Below are positions 8,375 to 15,668 of a DNA stretch of 64,000 bases, piece after piece. The stretch is from Porphyromonas sp. COT-239 OH1446. Lineage in GTDB: Bacteria; Bacteroidota; Bacteroidia; Bacteroidales; Porphyromonadaceae. The number at the start of each line of letters is the position of its first letter. Position 1 is the first letter of the stretch. Under the pieces are notes generated by a model. It saw only the letters and a list, made by a program, of their open reading frames with translations, did no database searches and was not told the origin of the DNA. The translations under genes and the position numbers were made by a program. Location: the NCBI RefSeq assembly GCF_000768875.1, contig NZ_JRAO01000015.1, positions 62,192-126,191 of the forward strand. Reading direction: 5' to 3'.

Positions 8375-9487
8375 TTAGTGCGTCATCTCGACACGCTGCG
8401 TGGGGGCTAGCTCGGCATTGCGCCGCTCGACCTGCTCAACGAGGTTGGCCGCCAGTGTGCGGAAGAATATCCCCGTCATGCTATTGGTCTGTATTGCCGA
8501 GGGTGCTCCCTCGTCGCCAGCCTCACAGATCCCTTGTACGAGGGGGATCTGCCCCAATAGGGGAATACCCATCTCCTCGGCGAGGGCACGGCCGCCATCA
8601 CGGCCGAAGATGTAATAACGGTTCTCAGGCAGCTCGCGGGGGGTAAACCAGGCCATATTCTCGACGAGACCGAGGATGGGAACCCCGACCTTCTCGTCGA
8701 GGAACATCCCGATCCCCTTGATGGCATCTGCGATAGCGACCTGCTGAGGTGTCGTTACGACGAGTGCGCCAGTGAGTCCTAGGGTCTGCACGAGGGTTAG
8801 ATGGATGTCGCTTGTCCCAGGAGGCATATCGAGCAGCAGATAGTCGAGCTCGCCCCAATTACCCTCCGAGAGGAGCTGCTTGAGCGCATTGCTGGCCATG
8901 CTGCCACGCCAAAGGACGGGGCTGGCCTTGTCGATGAAGAAGCCTATCGAGAGGAGCTTGACACCATAGCGTTCGACGGGGGCAATGAGCTCCCGCCCAT
9001 CGACCTCCTCGAGGACGGGGCGAGCATCCTCGCAGCCGAACATCTTGGGCATAGAAGGGCCGAAGATGTCTGCATCGAGCAGCCCCACACGATAGCCTGC
9101 TTGGGCCAAGGCTACGGCTAGATTGGCCGATACGGTACTCTTGCCTACGCCACCCTTGCCCGAGAAGATCGCCACGACGTTCTTCACCCCAGGCAATAGC
9201 TTAGCCTCGACCTTGGGCTGGAGCTCGGGCATCTTGACTGAGATATTGCCCTTGATCTCAACGTCAGGGCCAACGTAGGTGAGGATAGCGGTCTCAGCCG
9301 CCTTGACTACGGACTTAACGAAGGGGGAGTTGGGCTTGTCAAAGATCAGCGAGAAGCTGACCTTGAGCCCATCGATGCGAATATCGTCCTCGACCATGCC
9401 AGCCTCGACGAGGTTCTTCCCCGTACCAGGGTAACGAACCTTTGAGAGGGCCTCGAGGATTAGGTTAGGATATATAGTAGTTGCCAT
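8375..9487 (-). CDS. mrp: Mrp/NBP35-family iron-sulfur cluster carrier ATPase
   Basis: A P-loop ATPase implicated in Fe-S cluster delivery. An N-terminal MIP18/DUF59 domain (about 1-85, with VRYPGTGKNLVEAGMV) precedes the ATPase domain with the deviant Walker A GKGGVGKST and the conserved DMPPGTSDIHLTL. In most Mrp proteins a CxxC that binds the bridging cluster follows VENM; here the segment reads VENMAWFTPRELPENRYYIFG with no cysteines. I recall the same variant from other Bacteroidota. I chose the start MATTIYPNL at 9487 because it aligns with relatives; an ATG at 9502 adds five residues and nearly touches the trmB stop. It lies in a minus-strand run after trmB and before rnpB. Confidence 0.9.
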   Translation of the reverse strand: MATTIYPNLILEALSKVRYPGTGKNLVEAGMVEDDIRIDGLKVSFSLIFDKPNSPFVKSVVKAAETAILTYVGPDVEIKGNISVKMPELQPKVEAKLLPGVKNVVAIFSGKGGVGKSTVSANLAVALAQAGYRVGLLDADIFGPSMPKMFGCEDARPVLEEVDGRELIAPVERYGVKLLSIGFFIDKASPVLWRGSMASNALKQLLSEGNWGELDYLLLDMPPGTSDIHLTLVQTLGLTGALVVTTPQQVAIADAIKGIGMFLDEKVGVPILGLVENMAWFTPRELPENRYYIFGRDGGRALAEEMGIPLLGQIPLVQGICEAGDEGAPSAIQTNSMTGIFFRTLAANLVEQVERRNAELAPTQRVEMTH

Positions 9488-9504
9488 GAAGTGATCAATC
9501 AAAA

Positions 9505-10251
9505 TTATTGTACCCTGCGAGAGCGGCTGTAGCTGCGATAGCTATCGGGCTCGATCTCGATCTCGGGCTCTTGAAGCCCAGCCGCCGGGATGCTGGGGGA
9601 GAAGCGGATATACTTGATCGTAAGCCCTCGACTGAGCCACTGACGCTCGTAATAGGTTTGGATCTCGGGCACTTGATGCTGGAGCTCCGAGGCATAGAGA
9701 TCTTCTGTAATGAGGTCTATCGGCTGATGGTTCAGCTCGAGCATCGCTCGGGTGTAGGTGTAGAGGAAGGAGCTATCCGTCTTGAGGTGGATGCAACCCG
9801 AGGGGGCAAGTAGCTGCGCATAACGCTCGACGAAGCGAGTGCCCGTGAGCCTTTTGGTAACCTTCTTCATCTGTGGATCGGGGAAAGTGATCCAGATCTC
9901 ATTCACCTCGCCAGGGGCGAAGAAATGCTCCAGGAGCTCGATCTCAGTGCGCAGAAAGGCCACATTGCTCAGCCCCTCGAGCTGACTCTCTGTAGCCCCT
10001 GCCCACATGCGTGCACCCTTGATGTCTATGCCTATGAAGTTTGCCTCGGGCCTTAGGCGTGCGAGCCCGACAGTGTACTCGCCACGCCCGCATCCCAGCT
10101 CGAGGATAATCGGATGGTCGTTGCCGAAGAAGTCCCCACGCCAACGCCCCTTCAGGGGAAAGCTCTCCTGAGAGATACGAGCGAAGGGGTACTGGAAGAC
10201 ATGCGGGTAGTCCTGCATCTGAGCGAACTTCGCCAGCTTGTTCTTACCCAT
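9505..10251 (-). CDS. trmB: tRNA (guanine-N7-)-methyltransferase TrmB
   Basis: A SAM-dependent enzyme that makes m7G at position 46 of the tRNA variable loop. At 248 residues it shows the family pattern: an N-terminal [13 protein letters not shown] segment, the SAM-binding [16 protein letters not shown] (about 51-66), [15 protein letters not shown], then the catalytic-site [15 protein letters not shown] (NFPDPWPKKRH in E. coli) and the substrate loop [13 protein letters not shown]. It sits 4 nt after the small acidic protein gene, just before mrp; the order suggests one operon. Confidence 0.94.
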   Translation of the reverse strand: MGKNKLAKFAQMQDYPHVFQYPFARISQESFPLKGRWRGDFFGNDHPIILELGCGRGEYTVGLARLRPEANFIGIDIKGARMWAGATESQLEGLSNVAFLRTEIELLEHFFAPGEVNEIWITFPDPQMKKVTKRLTGTRFVERYAQLLAPSGCIHLKTDSSFLYTYTRAMLELNHQPIDLITEDLYASELQHQVPEIQTYYERQWLSRGLTIKYIRFSPSIPAAGLQEPEIEIEPDSYRSYSRSRRVQ

Positions 10252-10255
10252 CTGC

Positions 10256-10582
10256 TTACTCGAAGAGATTTACCGTCTCACAATACTCCAGCTCTCCCTG
10301 TACGACGAAGCGGATCTCATCCTTGTCGAAACGTCCGACCCCATCTTTGAGGGCATTCTTGACCACATAGTCGAGCAGCTCCTCTTCATCGAACTCGAGG
10401 ACTGCATCCTCGTCGTCGACATCGTCGCCAATCAACCCACGGCTCTCGTAAAAGTCGTAGATGAGGTCTACGAAGTAGACGATGTCGTCGTCGCTGAGCT
10501 TCTCCTTGAGCTCCTGGGGGATATAGTTGCGGATGAAGGCCACAGAAGCACCATCATCGTAGCCGAATATTTCGTCTGCCAT
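10256..10582 (-). CDS. Small acidic protein, conserved in Bacteroidota by my recollection
   Basis: A 108-residue soluble protein, strongly acidic (runs such as [21 protein letters not shown]), with no signal peptide, membrane span or cysteine pair; it has a single Cys near the C-terminus. Predicted content is mostly helical: a middle [19 protein letters not shown] block and a C-terminal strand [18 protein letters not shown] recognise it only as the sort of hypothetical protein seen next to trmB in this phylum, and no function is known to me. It heads the minus-strand run with trmB and mrp, 4 nt apart from trmB. A role in tRNA or Fe-S biology would be guesswork. Confidence 0.75.
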   Translation of the reverse strand: MADEIFGYDDGASVAFIRNYIPQELKEKLSDDDIVYFVDLIYDFYESRGLIGDDVDDEDAVLEFDEEELLDYVVKNALKDGVGRFDKDEIRFVVQGELEYCETVNLFE

Positions 10583-10622
10583 ATTTTATTCATTTATCTA
10601 GTGATGTAGATCTATTTGACTG

Positions 10623-10630
10623 CGAAGTTA
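10623..10630 (-). promoter_or_regulatory. Possible -7 box for the trmB/mrp operon
   Basis: On the minus strand this reads TAACTTCG, one base off TAnnTTTG, 40 nt before the acidic protein start. The same TAACTTCG variant is seen ahead of pepT (18275-18282). There is no good -33 element, so this is weak. Confidence 0.35.
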
Positions 10631-10637
10631 ACAAAAA

Positions 10638-10911
10638 GCTCCGAGGCATAGACTTCGGGAGACGAATTGCCCCTCGACAGAGCTCCGACTTAGACCTCGA
10701 TCGAGACCCTATCTGGATCTCTGTAGAGCTTCTACTTGGGTCTCGAGTAAGCTCCTATCTGAGTCTCGGTGGCGATCCTATTACCCTCTCTGCTGAGGGT
10801 CTACCCTCCCCTCAGCTGCGCCCCTATCGGCATCGACTGTGAGAGCCAAGTTGAGGCTCAGCGGAGCACCCTGTAGGAGTTCATCGGCCGTCCTATCGAG
10901 GGCCCACTCGA
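10638..10911. repeat. 23-nt tandem repeat array, locus A (about 12 degenerate units)
   Basis: Cutting the gap every 23 nt gives aligned units. The clearest are at 10705, 10728, 10751 and 10774, beginning GACCCTATCTGGATCTC, GCTTCTACTTGGGTCTC, GCTCCTATCTGAGTCTC and GATCCTATTACCCTCTC, most ending in GA, AA or GC. Phase holds outward from these for about six decayed units to 10911 and two or three to the left. The period is not a multiple of three and no reading frame runs through, so it is not coding. It lies between the acidic protein gene and the tRNA gene, both on the minus strand. Apart from this array, the tRNA terminator and the weak -7 box, I see nothing else in 10583-11023. Confidence 0.8.
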
Positions 10912-10954
10912 GCCCTCTCACTAGAGCAACACAACTCTCGTAGCTCTAGGGCAA

Positions 10955-11008
10955 AAGAGAGAGGCTGCGCCACATCTCCCTGTATGAGGGGATGGGTGGC
11001 ACAGCCTC
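10955..11008 (-). terminator. Terminator after the CAU tRNA
   Basis: A 13-bp stem with one mismatch (10961-10973 with 10996-11008) is extended by a partly paired inner helix. On the minus strand it is followed by TCTCTCTTTTG. It starts 16 nt past the tRNA 3' end, as expected for an intrinsic terminator. Confidence 0.7.
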
Positions 11009-11023
11009 CTGTTGATCGCAGCG

Positions 11024-11097
11024 TGGTCCCACTTGGGCTTGAACCAAGGACTCCCTGATTATGAGTCAGGTGCTCTAACCGACTGAGCTATAGGACC
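11024..11097 (-). tRNA. tRNA with CAU anticodon (Met, or Ile after lysidine modification)
   Basis: On the minus strand the 74-nt gene begins GGTCCTATAGCTCAGTCGG, pairs its 7-bp acceptor with TGGGACC (one G-U) and has discriminator A. The anticodon arm CTGACTCATAATCAG gives loop CTCATAA with anticodon CAU, and the T loop is GGTTCAAGCC. CCA is not encoded. CAU is shared by elongator tRNA-Met and by tRNA-Ile2 (lysidine-modified). It is not an initiator, since position 1 pairs and the three G-C pairs in the anticodon stem are absent. I cannot separate Met from Ile by eye. Confidence 0.93.
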
Positions 11098-11176
11098 AGC
11101 TCGCGAGAGGACTCAGTCCTACTCTTCGAGTTTTGCAGGTGCAAAGATAGGGCTTTGAGCTCGATTTGCCAAACGT

Positions 11177-12154
11177 CTAGCCTTGATGTAGCAGTCGAGC
11201 GGCCTCGGCAGCGAAGTAGGTCATGATGATCTTCGCCCCTGCACGCTTGATCGAGAGCAGCGATTCGAGGATGATGCGATCTCCATCAATCCATCCATTC
11301 GCTGCCGCAGCCTTAATCATAGCATATTCACCACTAACCTGATAGGCTGCTATAGGTAGATCGTAGCGCAGGCTAGCCTCCTTGATCACATCGAGGTAAG
11401 GCAGAGCGGGCTTGACCATGACAATATCCGCCCCCTCATCTATATCGGCCTCAATCTCTCTGAGAGCCTCACGACCATTAGCTGGATCCATCTGATAAGC
11501 CCTTCGATCCCCAAACGAAGGGGCCGAGTCTGCAGCATCTCGGAAGGGGCCATAGAAAGCGGAGGCGAACTTGGCCGCATAGGACATAATCGGCATTTGG
11601 CTAAAGCCCGCCTCGTCCAAAGCTCGACGCATGTTCAGGATACGCCCATCCATCATATCGCTAGGGGCAACCATATCCGCTCCGGCACGGGCGAAGGAGA
11701 CTGCCTGGCGAGAGAGATACTCGAGCGTCTCGTCATTGGCGACCTCATGACCGTGGATGATGCCACAGTGTCCATGATCCGTATATTCACACATACAAAT
11801 ATCGGCCACCACGATCAACTCGGGCAGGGCTGCCTTGATGGCACGGATGGCCTGCTGTACAATGCCACCATGATCGTCGTAGGCCTCCGACCCTGTAGCA
11901 TCCTTGTGCTCAGGGATGCCGAAGAGCATGACTCCCGAGACCCCTAGGCGGGCCAGCTCGGCACACTCGAGGACTAGATTGTCCACCGAGAGGCGGTACT
12001 GCCCCGGCATACTACAGATCTCCTGACGGATGCCCTCCCCATGGACAACGAAGAGAGGGGCAATGAAATCACTTGGACTAAGGCTCGTCTCACGAACCAA
12101 CTGGCGCAGCTCCTTGCTCTGGCGCAAGCGACGTAAACGTGTAAGAGGATACAT
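11177..12154 (-). CDS. hemB: Delta-aminolevulinic acid dehydratase (porphobilinogen synthase)
   Basis: Condenses two 5-aminolevulinate molecules to porphobilinogen in tetrapyrrole synthesis. At 325 residues it is of normal length. The zinc site is the cysteine form: C120, C122 and C130 in [14 protein letters not shown]. The two active-site lysines are K195 ([17 protein letters not shown]) and the Schiff-base K248 ([11 protein letters not shown]). It is the last gene of a minus-strand run behind the HHH protein, 59 nt away. Together with hemD at 29.4 kb it suggests at least part of a heme or cobamide pathway, unlike heme-auxotrophic relatives. Confidence 0.96.
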   Translation of the reverse strand: MYPLTRLRRLRQSKELRQLVRETSLSPSDFIAPLFVVHGEGIRQEICSMPGQYRLSVDNLVLECAELARLGVSGVMLFGIPEHKDATGSEAYDDHGGIVQQAIRAIKAALPELIVVADICMCEYTDHGHCGIIHGHEVANDETLEYLSRQAVSFARAGADMVAPSDMMDGRILNMRRALDEAGFSQMPIMSYAAKFASAFYGPFRDAADSAPSFGDRRAYQMDPANGREALREIEADIDEGADIVMVKPALPYLDVIKEASLRYDLPIAAYQVSGEYAMIKAAAANGWIDGDRIILESLLSIKRAGAKIIMTYFAAEAARLLHQG

Positions 12155-12213
12155 TGACGTTGAAGTTATTTTTATTGATTAAAGTATCTATCGTTATAAG
12201 GCTGAGAAAGGCT

Positions 12214-12858
12214 CTAGGGGAAGTAGGGCGAGAGGCGGACACTATCGTCATAACCGAACTCAGCCTCCCGCATCAACAAAGGCCAGGAGAGACGCTTGCC
12301 GTGGCGATGCACCAAGCGGCGCAAGACTCTCGTCTGCCTAAGGTTCAGATACGGATGCCGAGGCAGCTCATCAGGATTGAGGCTAGAGAGCGGATGCCTA
12401 GTCGGAGGGCTCTGCACCTTGAACCAAGACTTGAGTTCGAGGAAGAGATCCTCCTCCATCCCATAGACTTCCTGTAGCTGTAGCGGTGTGTAGTAACCGC
12501 CCAATCGGCTACGCAGGGATAGGATCCGACGAGCGAAAGCAGGGCCAATGCTGGGCACCTTGAGCAGAGTCAGCGAATCGACCGCATTGAGATCGAGCAC
12601 GACCCTGTCCTCGAATTTCTTCACCCCTCCCATGCGATACGCAGCTCCTGGAGGGCCTACATAGTCCTTCGAGGTATATAGGGTATCGGTCGAGGCCTCA
12701 ACGAGCTGCTCAAGGCTATCCCGAGAGGCAGCCGAGAGCCGACCCGTAGAGCCTCCGCCTACAAGGTGAAGTACTAGAGCGGTGAGGACCAAAAGCGACA
12801 AAAGAAGCAGGACAAGCCGCTCCGAGCGACCAACAAAGAGGAAGTGGCGGGGTTTCAT
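12214..12858 (-). CDS. Helix-hairpin-helix (ComEA-like) membrane-anchored protein
   Basis: A 214-residue protein with one N-terminal membrane span (about 14-34, LVLLLLSLLVLTALVLHLV) and an extracytoplasmic body. Residues about 88-140 form paired helix-hairpin-helix motifs of ComEA type: LDLNAVDSLTLLKVPSIGPAFARRILSLR, then GGYYTPLQLQEVYGM. A second, degenerate HHH-like copy (about 160-210, SLNPDELPRHPYLNL) follows. Such proteins bind double-stranded DNA without sequence specificity and in many bacteria take part in DNA uptake. Whether this one does so is unknown. The ABC transporter ATPase gene lies 27 nt upstream. Confidence 0.8.
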   Translation of the reverse strand: MKPRHFLFVGRSERLVLLLLSLLVLTALVLHLVGGGSTGRLSAASRDSLEQLVEASTDTLYTSKDYVGPPGAAYRMGGVKKFEDRVVLDLNAVDSLTLLKVPSIGPAFARRILSLRSRLGGYYTPLQLQEVYGMEEDLFLELKSWFKVQSPPTRHPLSSLNPDELPRHPYLNLRQTRVLRRLVHRHGKRLSWPLLMREAEFGYDDSVRLSPYFP

Positions 12859-12885
12859 ACGGCTGGATCTATTGGACGAGGGTAT

Positions 12886-13569
12886 TTAACCTTGAGGCGA
12901 GGATTCCTCGACACCCGAGATCATCCCGTCTCGGAGGCTGATCATTCGATCTGCCCGTCGAGCGAGCTCGAGGTCATGCGTTACGATGACGAAAGTCTGA
13001 CCGAGATCTCGACGCAGGTCGAAGATTAGGTCGTGCAGCTCCTGCTTATTCGTGCTGTCGAGGCTACCCGAGGGCTCGTCAGCCAAGATGACTCGAGGCT
13101 CATTCATCAAGGCTCGGGCTACGGCTACACGCTGACATTCTCCGCCCGACATCTCGCCAGGCTTGTGCCCCTGGCGAGGCCACAGCGATAGACGCTCGAG
13201 CAGCTCAGCAGCCCGGGCCTCCACCTCACGGCGACGTCGGCCCATGATCAGGGCGGGCATCATGACGTTCTCCAGGGCGGTGAACTCGGGCAGCAGCTGG
13301 TGAAACTGAAAGATGAATCCTAGCTCTCGATTGCGAAAGCGAGCCTCCTCCCTCGGGCTAAGGCTCGAGACCTCCACCCCACCGATACGCAGGCATCCGC
13401 CAGGGTCGGAAGGAGAGAGCGTGCCAAGGATCTGCAGCAGGGTGGTCTTGCCCGCCCCACTAGAGCCTACGATCGAGACGATCTCCCTTGGGGCTATGTC
13501 TAGATCTATCCCTTTGAGTACCTCCAGTGTACCAAAGGTCTTATGTATATTGCGTGCCTCTATGACCAT
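12886..13569 (-). CDS. ABC transporter ATP-binding protein, LolD/MacB-like
   Basis: A 227-residue cytoplasmic ATPase with Walker [13 protein letters not shown] (about 35-46), a Q-loop in [21 protein letters not shown], the signature [15 protein letters not shown], Walker [14 protein letters not shown], and the H-switch VTHDLELA. The loop [14 protein letters not shown] and overall size match the LolD subgroup of lipoprotein-releasing or MacB-type systems. No permease is encoded beside it, so the partner (a LolC/E-like protein) must lie elsewhere. It begins 5 nt after tcdA and is therefore probably translated from the same mRNA. Confidence 0.88.
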   Translation of the reverse strand: MVIEARNIHKTFGTLEVLKGIDLDIAPREIVSIVGSSGAGKTTLLQILGTLSPSDPGGCLRIGGVEVSSLSPREEARFRNRELGFIFQFHQLLPEFTALENVMMPALIMGRRRREVEARAAELLERLSLWPRQGHKPGEMSGGECQRVAVARALMNEPRVILADEPSGSLDSTNKQELHDLIFDLRRDLGQTFVIVTHDLELARRADRMISLRDGMISGVEESSPQG

Positions 13570-13574
13570 AGTAC

Positions 13575-14336
13575 TTAGGACTTATCCTCTACAGAGGGGT
13601 AAGTAGCTCCGTCTGCCAAATGCCTCAGGACATAAGCCGCTAGATGGCATCCGAAGATCATGGGCATATAGGAGACAGTGCCTGCTGTGCTGCGCTTGCA
13701 TTGCTCTCCCGAGATCTCTACGACAGCCTCCTCATCGGGCAGCTCTGTCGAGAAGACTACGGGTAGACCGCTGCGAATACCCATCTTGCGCAGTCGCTTG
13801 CGCAACACCCGAGCCAGCGTACAGTTGTAGCTCTTGGAGAGATCGCCGAGCTGAACGGAGGCAGGGTCTTGCTTCGCCCCTGCCCCCATTGAACTAATGA
13901 TCGGAAAACCTCGCTCGAGGCTTAGGGCGATCAGATGCACCTTGGGGCTCAGTGAGTCTATAGCGTCGACGACGAAGTCATAGTGATGGGCATCGACGAG
14001 GGCCACAAGGTTGTCATCCTTCATGAACTCCTCGATGATCTCGAGGTGGATCTCGGGGTTAATATCTCTCAATCGCTCTGCCAGCACAGAGGCCTTTGCA
14101 CGCCCTACGGTGCTGTGCAGAGCGACGATCTGACGGTTAATATTAGACGGCTGGACAATGTCGGCATCGACGAGGGTCATGCGGCCAATGCCTGCTCGGG
14201 CAAGCATCTCTGCACACGCCCCCCCGACACCACCTAGGCCGACGACGAGGACGTGGCTCTCGGCAAGCCTCTGCATTCGAGGAGAGCCATAGAGCAGGCG
14301 AGTACGCTCGCACCAGTGATTGTTATGATCTATCAT
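13575..14336 (-). CDS. tcdA: tRNA threonylcarbamoyladenosine dehydratase TcdA
   Basis: An E1/ThiF-like ATP-dependent enzyme that cyclises t6A37 of ANN-decoding tRNAs to ct6A. At 253 residues it has the nucleotide loop [21 protein letters not shown] (about 30-50), followed by [13 protein letters not shown] and the DAIDSLSPK motif used in adenylation. The start [15 protein letters not shown] is typical of the YgdL/CsdL group. The t6A synthesis gene tsaB lies at 32.0 kb. It stands between mltG and the LolD-like ATPase in a run of five minus-strand genes. Confidence 0.9.
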   Translation of the reverse strand: MIDHNNHWCERTRLLYGSPRMQRLAESHVLVVGLGGVGGACAEMLARAGIGRMTLVDADIVQPSNINRQIVALHSTVGRAKASVLAERLRDINPEIHLEIIEEFMKDDNLVALVDAHHYDFVVDAIDSLSPKVHLIALSLERGFPIISSMGAGAKQDPASVQLGDLSKSYNCTLARVLRKRLRKMGIRSGLPVVFSTELPDEEAVVEISGEQCKRSTAGTVSYMPMIFGCHLAAYVLRHLADGATYPSVEDKS

Positions 14337-14350
14337 TTGAAGTCTAGGGC

Positions 14351-14376
14351 GTGCCTCAGCCCTGTGGCTGAGGCAC
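14351..14376. terminator. Hairpin between mltG and tcdA
   Basis: A perfect 11-bp stem GTGCCTCAGCC (14351-14361) with its complement at 14366-14376 and a 4-nt loop. It lies in the 50-nt gap after mltG. There is no U-tract on the minus strand, so it may be a weak terminator or an RNA-stability element that tunes the downstream genes rather than a full stop. Confidence 0.45.
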
Positions 14377-14386
14377 GAAGGATAAG

Positions 14387-15478
14387 CTATTTGATGCCCC
14401 GAGCATTGAGGGCTTGCTGATACTTGCGGGCATTGACCTGATGCTCTCTATAGCTGGCCGAGAAGTTATGGTAGCCAGAGAAGTCTTCCTTGGCACACAT
14501 GTAGATATAGGGATGGGTCTCTGCGGCCAAGACCAGGTCAATCGTAGTGGGTCTAGGGATACGGATAGGCCCTGGGGGGAGGCCTCGCACTCGATAGGTG
14601 TTGTAGGGCGAAGCGACGCTGAGGTGGGCGTAGAGAATGCGACGCAGAGCAAAATCCTCTAGAGCGAACTTGACCGTAGGATCGCTCTGCAAAAGCATCC
14701 CTCGGCGCAGTCTGTTGAGATAGAGGCCTGCGATGCGAGGGTATTCGTCTCGCTTGGCCGACTCCTCCTCGACGATGGCTGCAAGGGAGGTAACCTCGTC
14801 AGGACGGAGACCTAGCCGCTCGGCTTGCGCCCTGCGCTCTACATTCCAAAAGCGTCGATGGTGTCGGGCAATCGTGTCGATAAGCCCCTCGGCAGAGATG
14901 CTCCAGAGCACCTCGTAGTCGCCCCTAAGCAGGAGGCTACGAATACTATGCGTACTCAAACCATAGCGGGCACAGAAGGTGCTGTCGGAGAGTAGCTGAT
15001 AGAGCTCTCTCTCGGGGAGCATCAAGTGGCTGGAGAGGTGTCGACTAATCTCCTCGGTGGTGCGTAAAGCCCCGACGGAGATCGTAACGGGGCTCTCCTC
15101 GCCCTCGGCTAGAGCCCTGATGATCTCTCCCATATTCATCCGAGGAGTGATGGCATAACGCCCTGGACGGAGCTTCGCCTCTAATCCCTCTCGACGAGCC
15201 AAGAAGGTGAAGAGACGGGGATAGCGCAGCCACACCCTACTCTGTACCGAATGAATGACGGTCTCGAGATCTTGTCCTGGACGAACGAAGACATAGGCCG
15301 TCTGCTGTAGCCTACCTGCTGGTCTATCGAGGATGTAGTAGAGTGCGAGGCCTGCGAGCAATGCAAGGGCCAGTAGGATGGCCACTAGGCGATAGATCCA
15401 CAGATAACGAGACGAGGGCTTGCCCTCTGATCGTTTGGATCGAGGCGAGGTGGTCTGGGTTGCTTTACTCTTGTCCAT
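14387..15478 (-). CDS. mltG: Endolytic murein transglycosylase MltG
   Basis: An inner-membrane lytic transglycosylase that cuts nascent glycan strands and is thought to set glycan length. At 363 residues it has a basic cytoplasmic N-terminus, a single membrane span (about 29-50), a LysM-like region, and the YceG catalytic domain. The catalytic Glu is E237 in LAAIVEEESAKRDEYPRIAGLYLNRL, followed by the conserved LQSDPTVKFAL and PYNTYRVRGLPPGPI. It is the first gene of the mltG-tcdA-ATPase-HHH-hemB run and has its own TATCTTTG box 33 nt before the start. Confidence 0.95.
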   Translation of the reverse strand: MDKSKATQTTSPRSKRSEGKPSSRYLWIYRLVAILLALALLAGLALYYILDRPAGRLQQTAYVFVRPGQDLETVIHSVQSRVWLRYPRLFTFLARREGLEAKLRPGRYAITPRMNMGEIIRALAEGEESPVTISVGALRTTEEISRHLSSHLMLPERELYQLLSDSTFCARYGLSTHSIRSLLLRGDYEVLWSISAEGLIDTIARHHRRFWNVERRAQAERLGLRPDEVTSLAAIVEEESAKRDEYPRIAGLYLNRLRRGMLLQSDPTVKFALEDFALRRILYAHLSVASPYNTYRVRGLPPGPIRIPRPTTIDLVLAAETHPYIYMCAKEDFSGYHNFSASYREHQVNARKYQQALNARGIK

Positions 15479-15510
15479 AGGATGCCTGTTTGATGTACAC
15501 TACTATCTTA

Positions 15511-15518
15511 CAAAGATA
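15511..15518 (-). promoter_or_regulatory. -7 box for the mltG operon
   Basis: The minus strand reads TATCTTTG, an exact TAnnTTTG match, 33 nt before the mltG start in a divergent gap. No TTG at the usual upstream distance was found. Confidence 0.6.
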
Positions 15519-15592
15519 ACACTTTTGCCCCGACGTCGGGGAGTGATAAACGGCCGATGGAGAGCCGGAGCGTTACAAAAGAGCGAAATAGT

Positions 15593-15600
15593 TACCTTTA
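15593..15600 (+). promoter_or_regulatory. -7 box for the S41 protease gene
   Basis: TACCTTTA matches TAnnTTTG except at the last base and lies 68 nt before the S41 gene start, facing away from the mltG promoter. The -33 side is not convincing. Confidence 0.45.
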
Positions 15601-15668
15601 GCATACCAAAAGCGACCTCAAGACCGTTAGAGAGATAATGAGAGATCTATTCACACCTAAAAGTATTT

